Notes under the pieces: generated by a model | Database searches by the model: none | Told to the model about the DNA's origin: nothing | The model's input: the letters and a program-made list of their open reading frames with translations, nothing else | Translations under genes and position numbers: made by a program | NCBI GenBank assembly: GCA_910588255.1 | Contig: CAJUOM010000004.1 | Coordinates: forward strand, 1 to 55,005 | Direction: 5' to 3' | From: an uncultured Alphaproteobacteria bacterium | Lineage (GTDB): Bacteria; Pseudomonadota; Alphaproteobacteria; RUG11792 | Length of the DNA: 55,005 nucleotides | Part shown: in pieces, positions 27,415-36,093 of the stretch | How the letters are laid out: each line of letters opens with the position of its first letter | Numbering within the stretch: position 1 is the first letter of the stretch

Positions 27415-28486
27415 TGTTATTACTCCGCTTTTTTATTTTAATTTTATGTTTATCTACCCAATTTTGAAGCAATCGCTCATATATTAAAGCAATAATAATT
27501 ATAGTTAACAAGCATAGAGAAGTATATTCAAAAGAAGTGATATCAAATAACGCTGAAAAAACAGATTTTGAGAGATCTGCTTTTAAATTCACCCCTCCGG
27601 AAAAAGAATGATTAATCAACTTAAATATTTGCCTTGATGCCATCATAAAAACAACAATTGCAGCTACTGCATAGATATAAAATCTTTTAACCTTATAGGT
27701 CAACTTCACTCCTATCCATGAGCCAAATGCTGCTCCTGCAAATAAAAGCAAAACAAAAAACATATCACAACAATAATCACTTAAGGAATATATAAGCGCG
27801 ATAATTGCTGTTACTACACATCCAACTAATGCGGTTGTCCCATTAACTACTGGGCTTATTCTTCCGATCAAGTATGTTAATATCGGCGTCATAAAAAGAT
27901 TGTTTCCGCCCCCAAGAGAAGATACCAAAATCCCGGCAAGAAATCCAACAAATACAGGAATTAATATACTCATTTCTGCTCTTGATCTGACAAAAATTTT
28001 GTGAAACGGTAAATAAATCATCCATCTTATCATAGATACAGTTTTTAAGTATTTTCTGTTTTTTTTGTGTTTCCAAGCTTTATAACTTTGAAATAGCATA
28101 ACAAAACCGAAAATTATTAATATAGTAATGTAAACATAAAGAAATTTATTAAAAACAGCCTTTGAACTATTTGAAAAATTTAACATAAACCATTCTGTTG
28201 CTGCTCCTAACAGACCACCCAAAAGCATATATAATGCTAGATGGTAATCAACATCCATTTTCCTTTTATATGTTAAAAAGTTTGTTAAGTTAGTTCCCAC
28301 TGCATGACAAAGTTGTGTTGACACAGCTATCAGAGGAGGAACCCCAAATTCCATAAGCATCGGTGTAATAATAATTCCACAACCTACTCCAAGAAACCCA
28401 GAAACAAACCCTCCAAATAACCCTGTTGAGAAAATTAATAAAGGATCTAGAAATATACCTGTAATCGGAAAAAACACGTTTAGCAT
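27407..28486 (-). CDS. TauE/SafE family membrane transporter
   Basis: A 359-residue member of the TauE/SafE (DUF81) family with about eight hydrophobic segments. Seen: GLFGGFVSGFLGVGCGIIITPML near the N-terminus and the second copy of the motif (AGILVSSLGGGNNLFMTPIL) in the middle, the two-fold repeat of the family. The family exports or imports sulfonates and other organic anions; the substrate here is unknown. First gene of the tauE-potD-potC unit, which begins 214 bases from ctrA in the divergent direction. Confidence 0.88.
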   Translation of the reverse strand: MLNVFFPITGIFLDPLLIFSTGLFGGFVSGFLGVGCGIIITPMLMEFGVPPLIAVSTQLCHAVGTNLTNFLTYKRKMDVDYHLALYMLLGGLLGAATEWFMLNFSNSSKAVFNKFLYVYITILIIFGFVMLFQSYKAWKHKKNRKYLKTVSMIRWMIYLPFHKIFVRSRAEMSILIPVFVGFLAGILVSSLGGGNNLFMTPILTYLIGRISPVVNGTTALVGCVVTAIIALIYSLSDYCCDMFFVLLLFAGAAFGSWIGVKLTYKVKRFYIYAVAAIVVFMMASRQIFKLINHSFSGGVNLKADLSKSVFSALFDITSFEYTSLCLLTIIIIALIYERLLQNWVDKHKIKIKKRSNNNE

Positions 28487-28607
28487 GAAATATATTTCTC
28501 CAATTACAATAACGACTTTTTTATAATATCACAATTTAAAGACTCGTATATGAATTTTCTGATTTTTTCAAACAAAAAATATGTTTTTCGGAATTATTTT
28601 CAATTTT

Positions 28608-28622
28608 TTAAAAATTTATTAA
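28608..28622 (+). promoter_or_regulatory. CtrA box upstream of ctrA
   Basis: TTAA-N7-TTAA is the full CtrA consensus; the halves lie at 28608-28611 and 28619-28622. It lies 78 bases before the ctrA ATG and about 25 bases upstream of an extended -10 (TG-G-TATACT, 28644-28652), so the box covers the -35 position. That fits autoregulation as known for Caulobacter. In such an AT-rich genome several such boxes are expected by chance in 55 kb, so position carries most of the weight. Confidence 0.55.
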
Positions 28623-28643
28623 AAATTTGTGTAATTTTATAAC

Positions 28644-28652
28644 TGGTATACT
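28644..28652 (+). promoter_or_regulatory. extended -10 promoter element of ctrA
   Basis: TGGTATACT matches the extended -10 form (TGnTATAnT-like, last bases ACT). It lies 47 bases before the ctrA start. No good -35 hexamer precedes it; the CtrA box takes its place. Confidence 0.4.
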
Positions 28653-28699
28653 ATTTTATTTGTTAGTATTTTATTAGAGGCAACTTATTTGGATAACTT

Positions 28700-29413
28700 A
28701 TGAGATTATTAGTTGTGGAGGATGAAAATAATATTGCTAAGCGTATAGAACTTACGTGTACATCTGACGGATTAATTTGTCATTTGGCTGAAAACGGTTC
28801 TGAAGCTTTGGAAATGCTGAAGTTCTATGATTACGATGCTGTGATACTCGATTTAATGCTTCCTGATATAGATGGCTTCGAAATCCTATCAAGAATAAGA
28901 GCCATAAGAAATAGTACTCCGGTTATCATTCTTTCAGGATTAACATCAACAGATGATAAAGTTAAATGTCTTTCTATGGGAGCTGATGATTATTTAACAA
29001 AACCTTTTAGTAAAGTCGAGCTTTTAGCAAGAATATATGCGATCATCCGAAGAAGTTCTGGACATTTTTCATCGATTATTAAAGTTGGTCCTATGGAAGT
29101 CGATATACGACAAAGATGCGTAAAAATCTACGATATGGAAATGCCTCTAACAAGCAAGGAATACTCCGTTTTGGAGTTATTAGCCCTGAAAAAAGGCTCT
29201 GTACTTCCGAAAGAAGCTTTCCTCAACCATATTTATGGAGGTATGGATGAACCAGAATTGAAAATAGTCGATGTTTTTATCTGCAAACTTAGAAAAAAAA
29301 TAGCAGATTTAACAGGAGGATTAAATTTTATAGAAACAATTTGGGGAAGAGGATATACTCTTCGAGATGCTGAAAATGAAACACCAACAATTGAAGAATT
29401 AAAAGTTGGATAA
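28700..29413 (+). CDS. ctrA: cell-cycle response regulator CtrA
   Basis: OmpR-type transcription factor of the alphaproteobacterial cell-cycle phosphorelay, 237 residues. The receiver domain has the acidic pocket (VEDE), the phosphorylated Asp51 in VILDLMLPDIDG, the switch Ser/Thr in VIILSG and the Lys in GADDYLTKPF. The winged-helix DNA-binding domain carries the hallmark FLNHIYGGMDEPELK, then DVFICKLRKKI and ETIWGRGYTLRD, which identify CtrA rather than a general OmpR regulator. It likely controls its own gene through the box at 28608-28622. The histidine kinase and ChpT are not in the window. This gene firmly places the organism in the Alphaproteobacteria. Confidence 0.97.
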   Translation: MRLLVVEDENNIAKRIELTCTSDGLICHLAENGSEALEMLKFYDYDAVILDLMLPDIDGFEILSRIRAIRNSTPVIILSGLTSTDDKVKCLSMGADDYLTKPFSKVELLARIYAIIRRSSGHFSSIIKVGPMEVDIRQRCVKIYDMEMPLTSKEYSVLELLALKKGSVLPKEAFLNHIYGGMDEPELKIVDVFICKLRKKIADLTGGLNFIETIWGRGYTLRDAENETPTIEELKVG

Positions 29414-29455
29414 AATAGCTCATTTTTTTTGGTAATTTCCATCTTTCATTTCATA

Positions 29456-29656
29456 ATGTCTACCGAAAGCGCTGGAGGTACCTCTGCGGTGTCAATGAAG
29501 TTTTCCGGTGAGGCCATCTTTCTGATTCACGCTTCGTGCCACACTTTGTTTATATACGTCGCAAATCGTGCTCCATTTGCGATATGTCTAAGGGTTAGCT
29601 GACATCCATCCCTAAGGTGGAAGGGTTTATTGGAATAACTTTTCTTACGAAAAGTT
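29456..29656 (+). repeat. dispersed repeat module A, copy 2
   Basis: Same orientation as copy 1 (1706-1915): ATGTCTACCGAAAGCGCT at the start, CATCCCTAAGGTGGAAGGG in the middle and the hairpin AACTTTTC/GAAAAGTT at the end. It contains a further hairpin, CGCAAAT with ATTTGCG (about 29560-29582), also kept in copy 4. Module A, an unknown gene, and module B follow one another in this island. Confidence 0.75.
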
Positions 29657-29680
29657 GGAAATGAGGAGTTAAATGGGGGC

Positions 29681-29715
29681 AGCGTGTGGTATATTAATTA
29701 ATTCTACCACGCGCT
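29681..29715 (+). repeat. GC-rich hairpin related to module B
   Basis: AGCGTGTGGTA (29681-29691) pairs imperfectly with TACCACGCGCT (29705-29715). It shares the GTGTGGTA motif with the hairpin of module B (5904-5953; 30710-30750). It lies downstream of the 203-residue gene on its strand and could end its transcript. Confidence 0.55.
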
Positions 29716-29839
29716 CCCTGTTATTATCCGCAACTTTTGAGGTTTCCTTTTGTTTTAGTCCTCTTTCGAAGAGCGGATTTTCACGCCTCATATCTTTCCC
29801 GTTCGATTAGATTAGGAAAAGTGTTCGCATTGCCAATGT

Positions 29840-30451
29840 CTATGGCGGAGAGGACGCTGAAATATCAAGAATAATTGATAAAGCTTTACATACATTATTC
29901 TTAAATACTAAACGATTTTTCACAACAATTCTCAGAAAATATCCATAATATGTGATACGTTTCAGGAAAACCGGAAACCTCCTCATACGAAGTCGATATT
30001 CCATTTTCTTCCTTGGAGCATCTCGTTCCTTCAGAATTTTGATCATCGCTTCGCGCTTTTGCTCCTCACGAATTTCCTTTTTCGAAGGTATATGACGCAC
30101 GAATTTCGCATTGCAAACATTCATCAAAAGCTTCTGAATATAATGTTTCGAAGGTAACCCAATTCCAGGAATCCGAAGATATCTCGCGACAATCTCGATA
30201 CCTTTAAAGTCATCTATATCAGACTCATAACACCTGAAATTCAGACGAGATTCCATAGCAAGAAATAGCGTTTTTCTATGTCTATCATGAAGTTTTATAA
30301 GCTGAGGACGCATAAAATATTCCTCATATTTCTTATGAATTCTAATAAAAATCTCTGGTTTTTTGTGATCACCAATATTGCGATTATCAAATCTAATCTG
30401 TTGGAGTTTAATATCCTTCTCACCAGCCCAAATGGTCACATAAATTCTCAT
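29840..30451 (-). CDS. unknown basic protein inside the A-B repeat island
   Basis: I do not recognise this 203-residue protein. The ATG has a good ribosome-binding site (AGGAG, 5 bases spacing) so it is probably expressed. It is strongly basic, with clusters such as KKEIREEQKREAMIKILKERDAPRKK (about residues 122-148), no signal peptide, no membrane segment and only two or three cysteines. It lies between module B (upstream on its strand) and module A (downstream), so it is the likely cargo or mobility gene of the repeat element. No DDE, Tyr/Ser recombinase or HUH motif was seen. Confidence 0.6.
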   Translation of the reverse strand: MRIYVTIWAGEKDIKLQQIRFDNRNIGDHKKPEIFIRIHKKYEEYFMRPQLIKLHDRHRKTLFLAMESRLNFRCYESDIDDFKGIEIVARYLRIPGIGLPSKHYIQKLLMNVCNAKFVRHIPSKKEIREEQKREAMIKILKERDAPRKKMEYRLRMRRFPVFLKRITYYGYFLRIVVKNRLVFKNNVCKALSIILDISASSPP

Positions 30452-30510
30452 AAATTACTCCTAAATTAATAGTTATTTCAAAAAAGTTGTTAAAGTTAGC
30501 ACCATAATAA

Positions 30511-30832
30511 GCCTGAGTACACCGTTTGTTACGTCTCTTTTTATATTATTTTTTCGAAAGGAACGAGAAAAGAGGAATTGATTTACGAAATTTAGTCAAG
30601 TCCGAAGAGTGAGAGAAACGAACGAGACTTGGCGAAATGGGAGTAAATCAATATAATCGTTTCTGTCTTTCGGAAAATATAATATAGTATGTGAGTTACA
30701 TGGAGGGTGCGCGGCGTGTGGTATACTCGTTAATTTTACCACACGCCGCGTGCCTAAATATCCTCTATATTTTCAGTATACCTCCTATATTTTCCTTATG
30801 TCAAATTCTAAAAAGTCCCTTAAAATTTTAGG
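30511..30832 (+). repeat. dispersed repeat module B, copy 2
   Basis: Direct copy of 1996-2283, including the nested palindrome (ATTGATTTAC and GTAAATCAAT). It keeps both arms of the GC-rich hairpin: CGCGGCGTGTGGTA (30710-30723) pairs with TACCACACGCCGCG (30737-30750). It ends in TAAAATTTTAG, close to the mnmA stop. The whole 428-base gap 30452-30879 is essentially this module. Confidence 0.75.
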
Positions 30833-30879
30833 CTTTGTTTGCTAATTACAGATATCAATAAAGTAGTTAGAGCTGTTTA

Positions 30880-31923
30880 TTATGCATGTATTATTCCAGC
30901 TCCTATTACTTCGTTTGTAGCATTGTATATCGCGCAAACTTGCCCGTTTGTTAGTGGTGTTTGTGATTTTTCAAGAAGTTCTATAGATGCTCCGTTAATA
31001 GTCTTTTTTATTTTTGCTTTTACTTTTTTGGCAACGGATCTTAATTTTACATATCCTTCAAAATCTTCTGGATAATTCAACAACCAGTTTGCATATAGAA
31101 TATTAAAACAGGATTTTTCCAAATTTTGTTTTGATCCGACAATAACTTCGTTTTGTTTTGAGTCTAGATTTATTACATATAAAGGCGTTTCATAAGATAC
31201 TACCAATCCTTTTCGTTGACCTATTGTGTAATTCGTTATACCATTATGTTTTCCGAGAATCTTGTTGGTATTTAGCAATCGTATATTTCCCTGTCGAAAT
31301 AAAGGTATTTTAGAATAAAATGTTTTTAAAAATTCTTTATAATTGCCGTTTGGGATAAAACAAATATCTTGGCTGTCTTTCTTTTCGAAATTATGCAAAC
31401 CGAATGATTCTGCAATTTTTCGGGTTTCTGATTTATTCTGAATTTTTCCTAAAGGAAATTTTACATATTTTAAATTATCTTTACTAACTAACGATAAAAA
31501 ATAACTTTGATCTTTAGATTTATTTTCAGCTTCACTAAGAATAATTTCGCCTTTACTAACTTCCAGATTTGCATAATGACCCGTTGCCATAAAGTCAGCT
31601 CCTTTATCTTTTGCAAACTGAAGCAATAAGTTCAATTTTATATCACGATTGCAAAAAGCACATGGATTTGGCGTAAGCCCCTTTGTATAATGATCTGCAA
31701 AGGTATCTATTACACACTTTTTGAAGCTTTTCCTTATATCAAATACGAAATGCTGTATATCAAGTTTTTCACATACTTTTTGGGCATTTATGATCGAAGA
31801 TTCGGAATATTCATGCAGGAACATAGTAATTCCAAACACATCTTGTCCTTCATTTTTCAAAATTGCAGCAACGGCTGAGGAATCAACGCCGCCAGACATT
31901 GCAACCGCATATGTATTCTTCAA
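30880..31923 (-). CDS. mnmA: tRNA-specific 2-thiouridylase MnmA
   Basis: Adds sulfur to the wobble uridine of tRNA Lys, Glu and Gln in the cytoplasm. 347 residues. Seen: the PP-loop AMSGGVDSSAVAA at the N-terminus, the first catalytic cysteine in NPCAFCNRDIK, the second in QDICFIPNG, GHYANLE, and the NYTIGQRKG and C-terminal beta-barrel parts (SVAKKVKAKI, GQVCAIY). The ATG overlaps the brnQ stop by 4 nt. Module B directly abuts its stop, so the last bases may have been reshaped by the insertion. Confidence 0.95.
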   Translation of the reverse strand: MKNTYAVAMSGGVDSSAVAAILKNEGQDVFGITMFLHEYSESSIINAQKVCEKLDIQHFVFDIRKSFKKCVIDTFADHYTKGLTPNPCAFCNRDIKLNLLLQFAKDKGADFMATGHYANLEVSKGEIILSEAENKSKDQSYFLSLVSKDNLKYVKFPLGKIQNKSETRKIAESFGLHNFEKKDSQDICFIPNGNYKEFLKTFYSKIPLFRQGNIRLLNTNKILGKHNGITNYTIGQRKGLVVSYETPLYVINLDSKQNEVIVGSKQNLEKSCFNILYANWLLNYPEDFEGYVKLRSVAKKVKAKIKKTINGASIELLEKSQTPLTNGQVCAIYNATNEVIGAGIIHA

Positions 31924-33020
31924 TTCTTAACCTTTTTCACATAATATGAAACTATTCTTGCCATTACAAAAATAATGAGTATCGGATATATCTTTTCTAA
32001 AATAATTGACATATATGAACAAATTGTTGTAAATCCAAGAAGAGATATTGTAAATGTTAATATTCCAACAAATACTAAAAGGATTTTTCTATTGATTTTT
32101 TCTTTTAATATGTCTTTATGAATATAATCAGTAAATACAGAGGATAAAATGATATTTGTTGCCAGGCAACAAACAGCTATGACAATTGCGACAAACCATG
32201 ATGCATAATTTCCCATTGCTGTTTCTGCAACTTTTGTGAAAAGTGCTTCATCAGGAATGTCTTGAAGCTGTGTAGCGTATTTTGCCCCGATAAATGCTAA
32301 CCCGGAATATACCATAGTCAAGATTACCCCTCCAATAAAACAAGCCCAGGCACAAAATTTTAATAACATATTTTTATTTTCTTTTTCATCTTCTGGAATA
32401 ATATTCTTTATATAAATATATATAGAGGTGGAAACAATAAAAGCTGCTAAAAGATCCATTGTTTGATATCCCCATTTAAACCCTTCAGTTAAGGCTGTTG
32501 ATTTCGAAAATTCTGTTAGTTGTATATTTGAATTGGAAAAATATATTGCTCCTAATATGACAATTAATATTCCTCCAAATTTTAAAGGGGTAAAAACTAA
32601 TCCAAGAATTTGAACTATTTTGCCTGGATGCCAAGCTAAAGCTATTGTTATTATACAGAAAAGCAAATTGAAAATAATTTCAGAAGTTTCTGGAGAAACA
32701 ATATGAATTCCCCCAAATGAAACATTAACACCCCTTGAAATTACCCCTAAAACCATCATCATCAAAATGAACATTAAAATAGATATAGTATGTTTCCCTA
32801 AAGGCTTGAGATATTTTTTGTTATCAGCATCAAATAACATTGCTCCATAATACCCAACCATAGGGATTAAAACTGTTGCTAGACACCATCCAAAATTTGC
32901 AATAGTCCAATTTGATTCGAAATTTTTTCCTAAAATCAAGGGAAATACAACATTACTCGATCCAAATATCATTGAAAATATTGCAAATCCTGCTATGACG
33001 ATCTTTAAAGGAATATTCAT
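31920..33020 (-). CDS. brnQ: branched-chain amino acid carrier (BrnQ/LIVCS family)
   Basis: A polytopic cation-coupled uptake carrier of 366 residues for leucine, isoleucine or valine. Seen: the start FAIFSMIFGSSNVVFPLILG (usual GAGNLIFP-type segment), SRGVNVSFGG, about ten hydrophobic segments and the WGYQTMDLLAAF family motif. It fits an organism that imports host amino acids. Somewhat shorter than typical (about 430), with the shortfall near the C-terminus. First gene of a brnQ-mnmA pair. Confidence 0.85.
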   Translation of the reverse strand: MNIPLKIVIAGFAIFSMIFGSSNVVFPLILGKNFESNWTIANFGWCLATVLIPMVGYYGAMLFDADNKKYLKPLGKHTISILMFILMMMVLGVISRGVNVSFGGIHIVSPETSEIIFNLLFCIITIALAWHPGKIVQILGLVFTPLKFGGILIVILGAIYFSNSNIQLTEFSKSTALTEGFKWGYQTMDLLAAFIVSTSIYIYIKNIIPEDEKENKNMLLKFCAWACFIGGVILTMVYSGLAFIGAKYATQLQDIPDEALFTKVAETAMGNYASWFVAIVIAVCCLATNIILSSVFTDYIHKDILKEKINRKILLVFVGILTFTISLLGFTTICSYMSIILEKIYPILIIFVMARIVSYYVKKVKN

Positions 33021-33265
33021 TGTGTCTATTAATTATAAAACTTATCCATACCATTATATTAAATAAATATCGCAAAAACAAGGTTTACGAGGCTTAATGC
33101 TTTATTATGTTTCATAAGCGCCGTTTCTGAAGATATTAAAATCAACATATGTTATCACAGTGAGTAAAAAATAACCAGCCAATCTCCCAATCTTGTGATA
33201 ATTTGAAACAGAAATGCTTTTTGTAGTATAATATTGTCTAAGATTAAGCTAAAAAGATATAATTA

Positions 33266-34507
33266 ATGGATACAAAAATTTCACAACTAGGAAATAAATT
33301 AACCATTGCAACAGATACGATTAGTAACTTTGAAACTATTTCTTTAGGACTTTTTGTTAATATTGGTTCTGTAAACGAGAATTCAAAACAAATCGGTATT
33401 TCACATTTTCTTGAGCATATGGCATTCAAAGGAACAACAAAACGCACTGCATTGGATATATCTTATGCAATAGAATCAGTTGGTGGTTTTATTAATGCTT
33501 TTACAAATAAAGAAATGACTGCATTTCATGTTAAAGTTTTGAAAGATAATATTGATTTAGCCGTTGATATAATTTCAGATATAATTCAAAATTCCACTTT
33601 TGATAAAACTGAATTTGAAAAAGAACGAGGAGTTATAATACAAGAAATACGACAACTGAATGATGCTCCCGATGATTTTGTTTTTGATATGTTTCAGTCA
33701 AAATGTTTCGAAGGCGAAAAGTTAGGTACTCAAATTCTTGGAGCTGAAGAAGACATTTTATCTTATTCTCCGAGTGATTTGAATCATTATATGAAATCAA
33801 AATACACCACAGACAAAATGGTTTTTGCTGCGAGTGGAAATATTGATCATGAAAAATTTAAGATATTAGCTGAGAAATATACTACAGAGCTAAAAAGCTT
33901 TAGTGTTCCCTCTGTTGAAACACAGCTTTACAAAGGTGGCTTTATATTCAAGAAAAAGGAACTTGAACAAACTCATTTGATTTATGGATTGAAAGGTCTT
34001 AGCCATACAGATGATAACAAATTTGTTTTAAGTATTTTGACGACAATTCTCGGAGGTGGAATGTCATCTCGTTTATTTCAAGAAGTTCGAGAGAAACGGG
34101 GTTTGGTTTATACGATTTTTTCATTCAACTCGAATTATAAAGACACAGGAACTTTTGGAGTATATGCAGCTTGCGAAGATAAGAAAGCGAAAGAAGTTAT
34201 TGATATCATAAGATATGAATGTGAAAAGATCAAAGAAGATATTTCTGATGAGGAGTTAAGAAAAGCAAAAACACAATTAAAAGCATCTTTACTCATGGGA
34301 TTAGAAAATTCTTCAACTAGAATGGAAAGATTAGCAAATCAGATACTTCTTCACAAGAAAATTTCATCACCCTCAGAAACATCTAAGAAAATTGAAGATA
34401 TACAACTTGATTCCGTAAAAAATCTTATAAATCAAATGCTATTATCAAAGCCGACATTAGCGGTTATTGGAAATGGAAAGGATATAGAAAATTTATATGA
34501 ATTTTAA
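33266..34507 (+). CDS. M16 family zinc protease (mitochondrial-processing-peptidase-like)
   Basis: 413 residues in the single-chain M16B layout. Seen: the inverted zinc motif His47-Phe-Leu-Glu50-His51 in ISHFLEHMAFKGT, the downstream Glu in ERGVIIQEIRQ, and the second domain with LGGGMSSRLFQEVREKRGLVY, which matches the alphaproteobacterial relatives of mitochondrial processing peptidase. It degrades small peptides or presequence-like peptides (inference). First gene of the four-gene run M16-rlpA-fba-ABC-F; the next start overlaps its end by 11 nt. Confidence 0.93.
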   Translation: MDTKISQLGNKLTIATDTISNFETISLGLFVNIGSVNENSKQIGISHFLEHMAFKGTTKRTALDISYAIESVGGFINAFTNKEMTAFHVKVLKDNIDLAVDIISDIIQNSTFDKTEFEKERGVIIQEIRQLNDAPDDFVFDMFQSKCFEGEKLGTQILGAEEDILSYSPSDLNHYMKSKYTTDKMVFAASGNIDHEKFKILAEKYTTELKSFSVPSVETQLYKGGFIFKKKELEQTHLIYGLKGLSHTDDNKFVLSILTTILGGGMSSRLFQEVREKRGLVYTIFSFNSNYKDTGTFGVYAACEDKKAKEVIDIIRYECEKIKEDISDEELRKAKTQLKASLLMGLENSSTRMERLANQILLHKKISSPSETSKKIEDIQLDSVKNLINQMLLSKPTLAVIGNGKDIENLYEF

Positions 34508-35159
34508 GAAAATCATAATTTTAACTACACTCTTTCTCATAGGATGCTCTGTAAGGACTCCTGTTGGGCCAACACATGTTTCAAGCAAAGCTTATTTTTG
34601 TCGAGGATCTTGGCATTTTCCTCAAGATTATTACGAATATGATGAAATAGGAATTGCTTCTTGGTATGGTGATGATTTCCATGGGAAGAAAAAAGCTTCA
34701 GGAGAACATTTTAATAAAATGGCATTTACAGCAGCGCACAAAACATTGCCTATTCCCTCTGTAGTCCGAGTTACAAGTCTGAAAACAGGAAAATCTATAG
34801 TTGTTGTTGTGGATGATCGAGGCCCGTTTGTTTATAAAGGGCGGATTATAGATTTGTCTTATGGGGCTGCAAAAGCACTTGGAATACACAAATGCAAACC
34901 ATCTCCAGTCAGAGTTCAGACACTTGTTTCTGATAGTTTAAGTTTATCCAAATACATATCATACTATTGCAAAAAAAGAAAGGATCCATTTGGAAGAACA
35001 TGGGCCGAGTTATATTTTCAGGAAATAAAAGGCCAAAAATTCAAACCCTACACAACAGTGCAAACTTCCTATCAATCCGAAAAGTCTTCAAAAAATAAAA
35101 TAACAAAAACGAGAAAAAGAAAGTATAATAATTTAGGAAGTTATCTAAATAAAATTTAA
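34497..35159 (+). CDS. rlpA: RlpA family septal-ring lipoprotein
   Basis: 220 residues. The lipobox LIGC (Cys17) marks a lipoprotein. The double-psi beta-barrel domain follows (ASWYGDDFHGKKKASGEHFN, VVVVDDRGPF, IDLSYGAAKALG), the lytic transglycosylase-type domain of RlpA. The SPOR peptidoglycan domain is absent; the end is a basic KKRKDP/KTRKRK tail instead. It probably cuts naked glycan strands at the septum. 11-nt overlap with the M16 gene; only one base separates it from fba. Confidence 0.88.
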   Translation: MNFKKIIILTTLFLIGCSVRTPVGPTHVSSKAYFCRGSWHFPQDYYEYDEIGIASWYGDDFHGKKKASGEHFNKMAFTAAHKTLPIPSVVRVTSLKTGKSIVVVVDDRGPFVYKGRIIDLSYGAAKALGIHKCKPSPVRVQTLVSDSLSLSKYISYYCKKRKDPFGRTWAELYFQEIKGQKFKPYTTVQTSYQSEKSSKNKITKTRKRKYNNLGSYLNKI

Positions 35160-35160
35160 A

Positions 35161-36093
35161 ATGTTTGTAATCAAAAAATTATTTTCCGGTTCAGAAATAT
35201 TAAAAGAAGCTCTTTCAAAAAGAATTGCAATTGGAGCATTTAACTTCACAAATATGGAAATTGTGCAGGCTATTGTTTCTGCTGCAAATGAATTAAAAAC
35301 TCCCGTTATTCTTCAGGCATCTTCTTCTGCAATAAAATATATGGGATTTGGTTATTTAAAAGCAATAATCACAGCAGCGGCTGAAGAATTTGATATGCCT
35401 CTTGTTTTACATTTGGATCATGGAAAAGATTTTGAAATTTGCAAGAGATGTATAGATGAAGGTTTCTCTTCAGTTATGATAGATGCAAGTTCTTTATCTT
35501 TTGATGAAAATATTAATACAACAAAAGAAGTAGTGAATTATGCAAAGAAGTTTGGGGTTTCAGTTGAAGCAGAACTTGGGACTTTAGCAGGCGTTGAAGA
35601 TGAAGTAAATGTTTCTGAAAACAATGCTTTTTACACAAATCCTGATGAAGCATTAGAATTTATAGAAAAAACAGGAATTGATAGTTTGGCTATTGCAATT
35701 GGAACTAGCCATGGTCCAAATAAAGGCAAGCTAGGAGTTCCAAAGCTATCAATAGAAACATTGAGGAAGATAAAAGAAAAAGTCGGAGATTTTCCTTTGG
35801 TTTTACATGGGGCTTCTTCTGTTTATTCTGATTCTGTTAAAATTTGCAATGATTATGGAGCAGATTTGAAAAATGCATTTGGAATTTCTGACAAGGATAT
35901 AAAGGCTTCAATTCAAAACGGAATTGTGAAAATTAACGTAGATACGGATATCAGAATTGCGTTCCTCGGAGCTATTCGTAGATCATTATCTGAACAATCT
36001 TCAAATATAGATATGAGAAAATATTTATCGGAAGGAAGAGAAGCTGCAAAAGATATTGTTTTGAGAAGAATGAAAATATTTTGTAATTCATGA
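35161..36093 (+). CDS. fba: fructose-bisphosphate aldolase, class II
   Basis: Zinc-dependent aldolase of glycolysis/gluconeogenesis, 310 residues. Seen: IGAFNFTNMEIVQAIV, VLHLDHGKDFE (catalytic Asp and zinc His), SVEAELGTLAGVED, GTSHGPNKG (zinc His) and LVLHGASSVYS (zinc His), then KINVDTDIR. It shows that at least the upper or gluconeogenic carbon route is present, which sets it apart from the most reduced Rickettsia. Ends in an ATGA overlap with the ABC-F gene. Confidence 0.95.
   Translation: MFVIKKLFSGSEILKEALSKRIAIGAFNFTNMEIVQAIVSAANELKTPVILQASSSAIKYMGFGYLKAIITAAAEEFDMPLVLHLDHGKDFEICKRCIDEGFSSVMIDASSLSFDENINTTKEVVNYAKKFGVSVEAELGTLAGVEDEVNVSENNAFYTNPDEALEFIEKTGIDSLAIAIGTSHGPNKGKLGVPKLSIETLRKIKEKVGDFPLVLHGASSVYSDSVKICNDYGADLKNAFGISDKDIKASIQNGIVKINVDTDIRIAFLGAIRRSLSEQSSNIDMRKYLSEGREAAKDIVLRRMKIFCNS

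Noticed and set aside
33021..33265. regulatory hairpin between brnQ and the M16 protease (ATCACA ... TGTGAT)
   Set aside because: Arms are only six bases, far apart, and expected by chance in AT-rich sequence.
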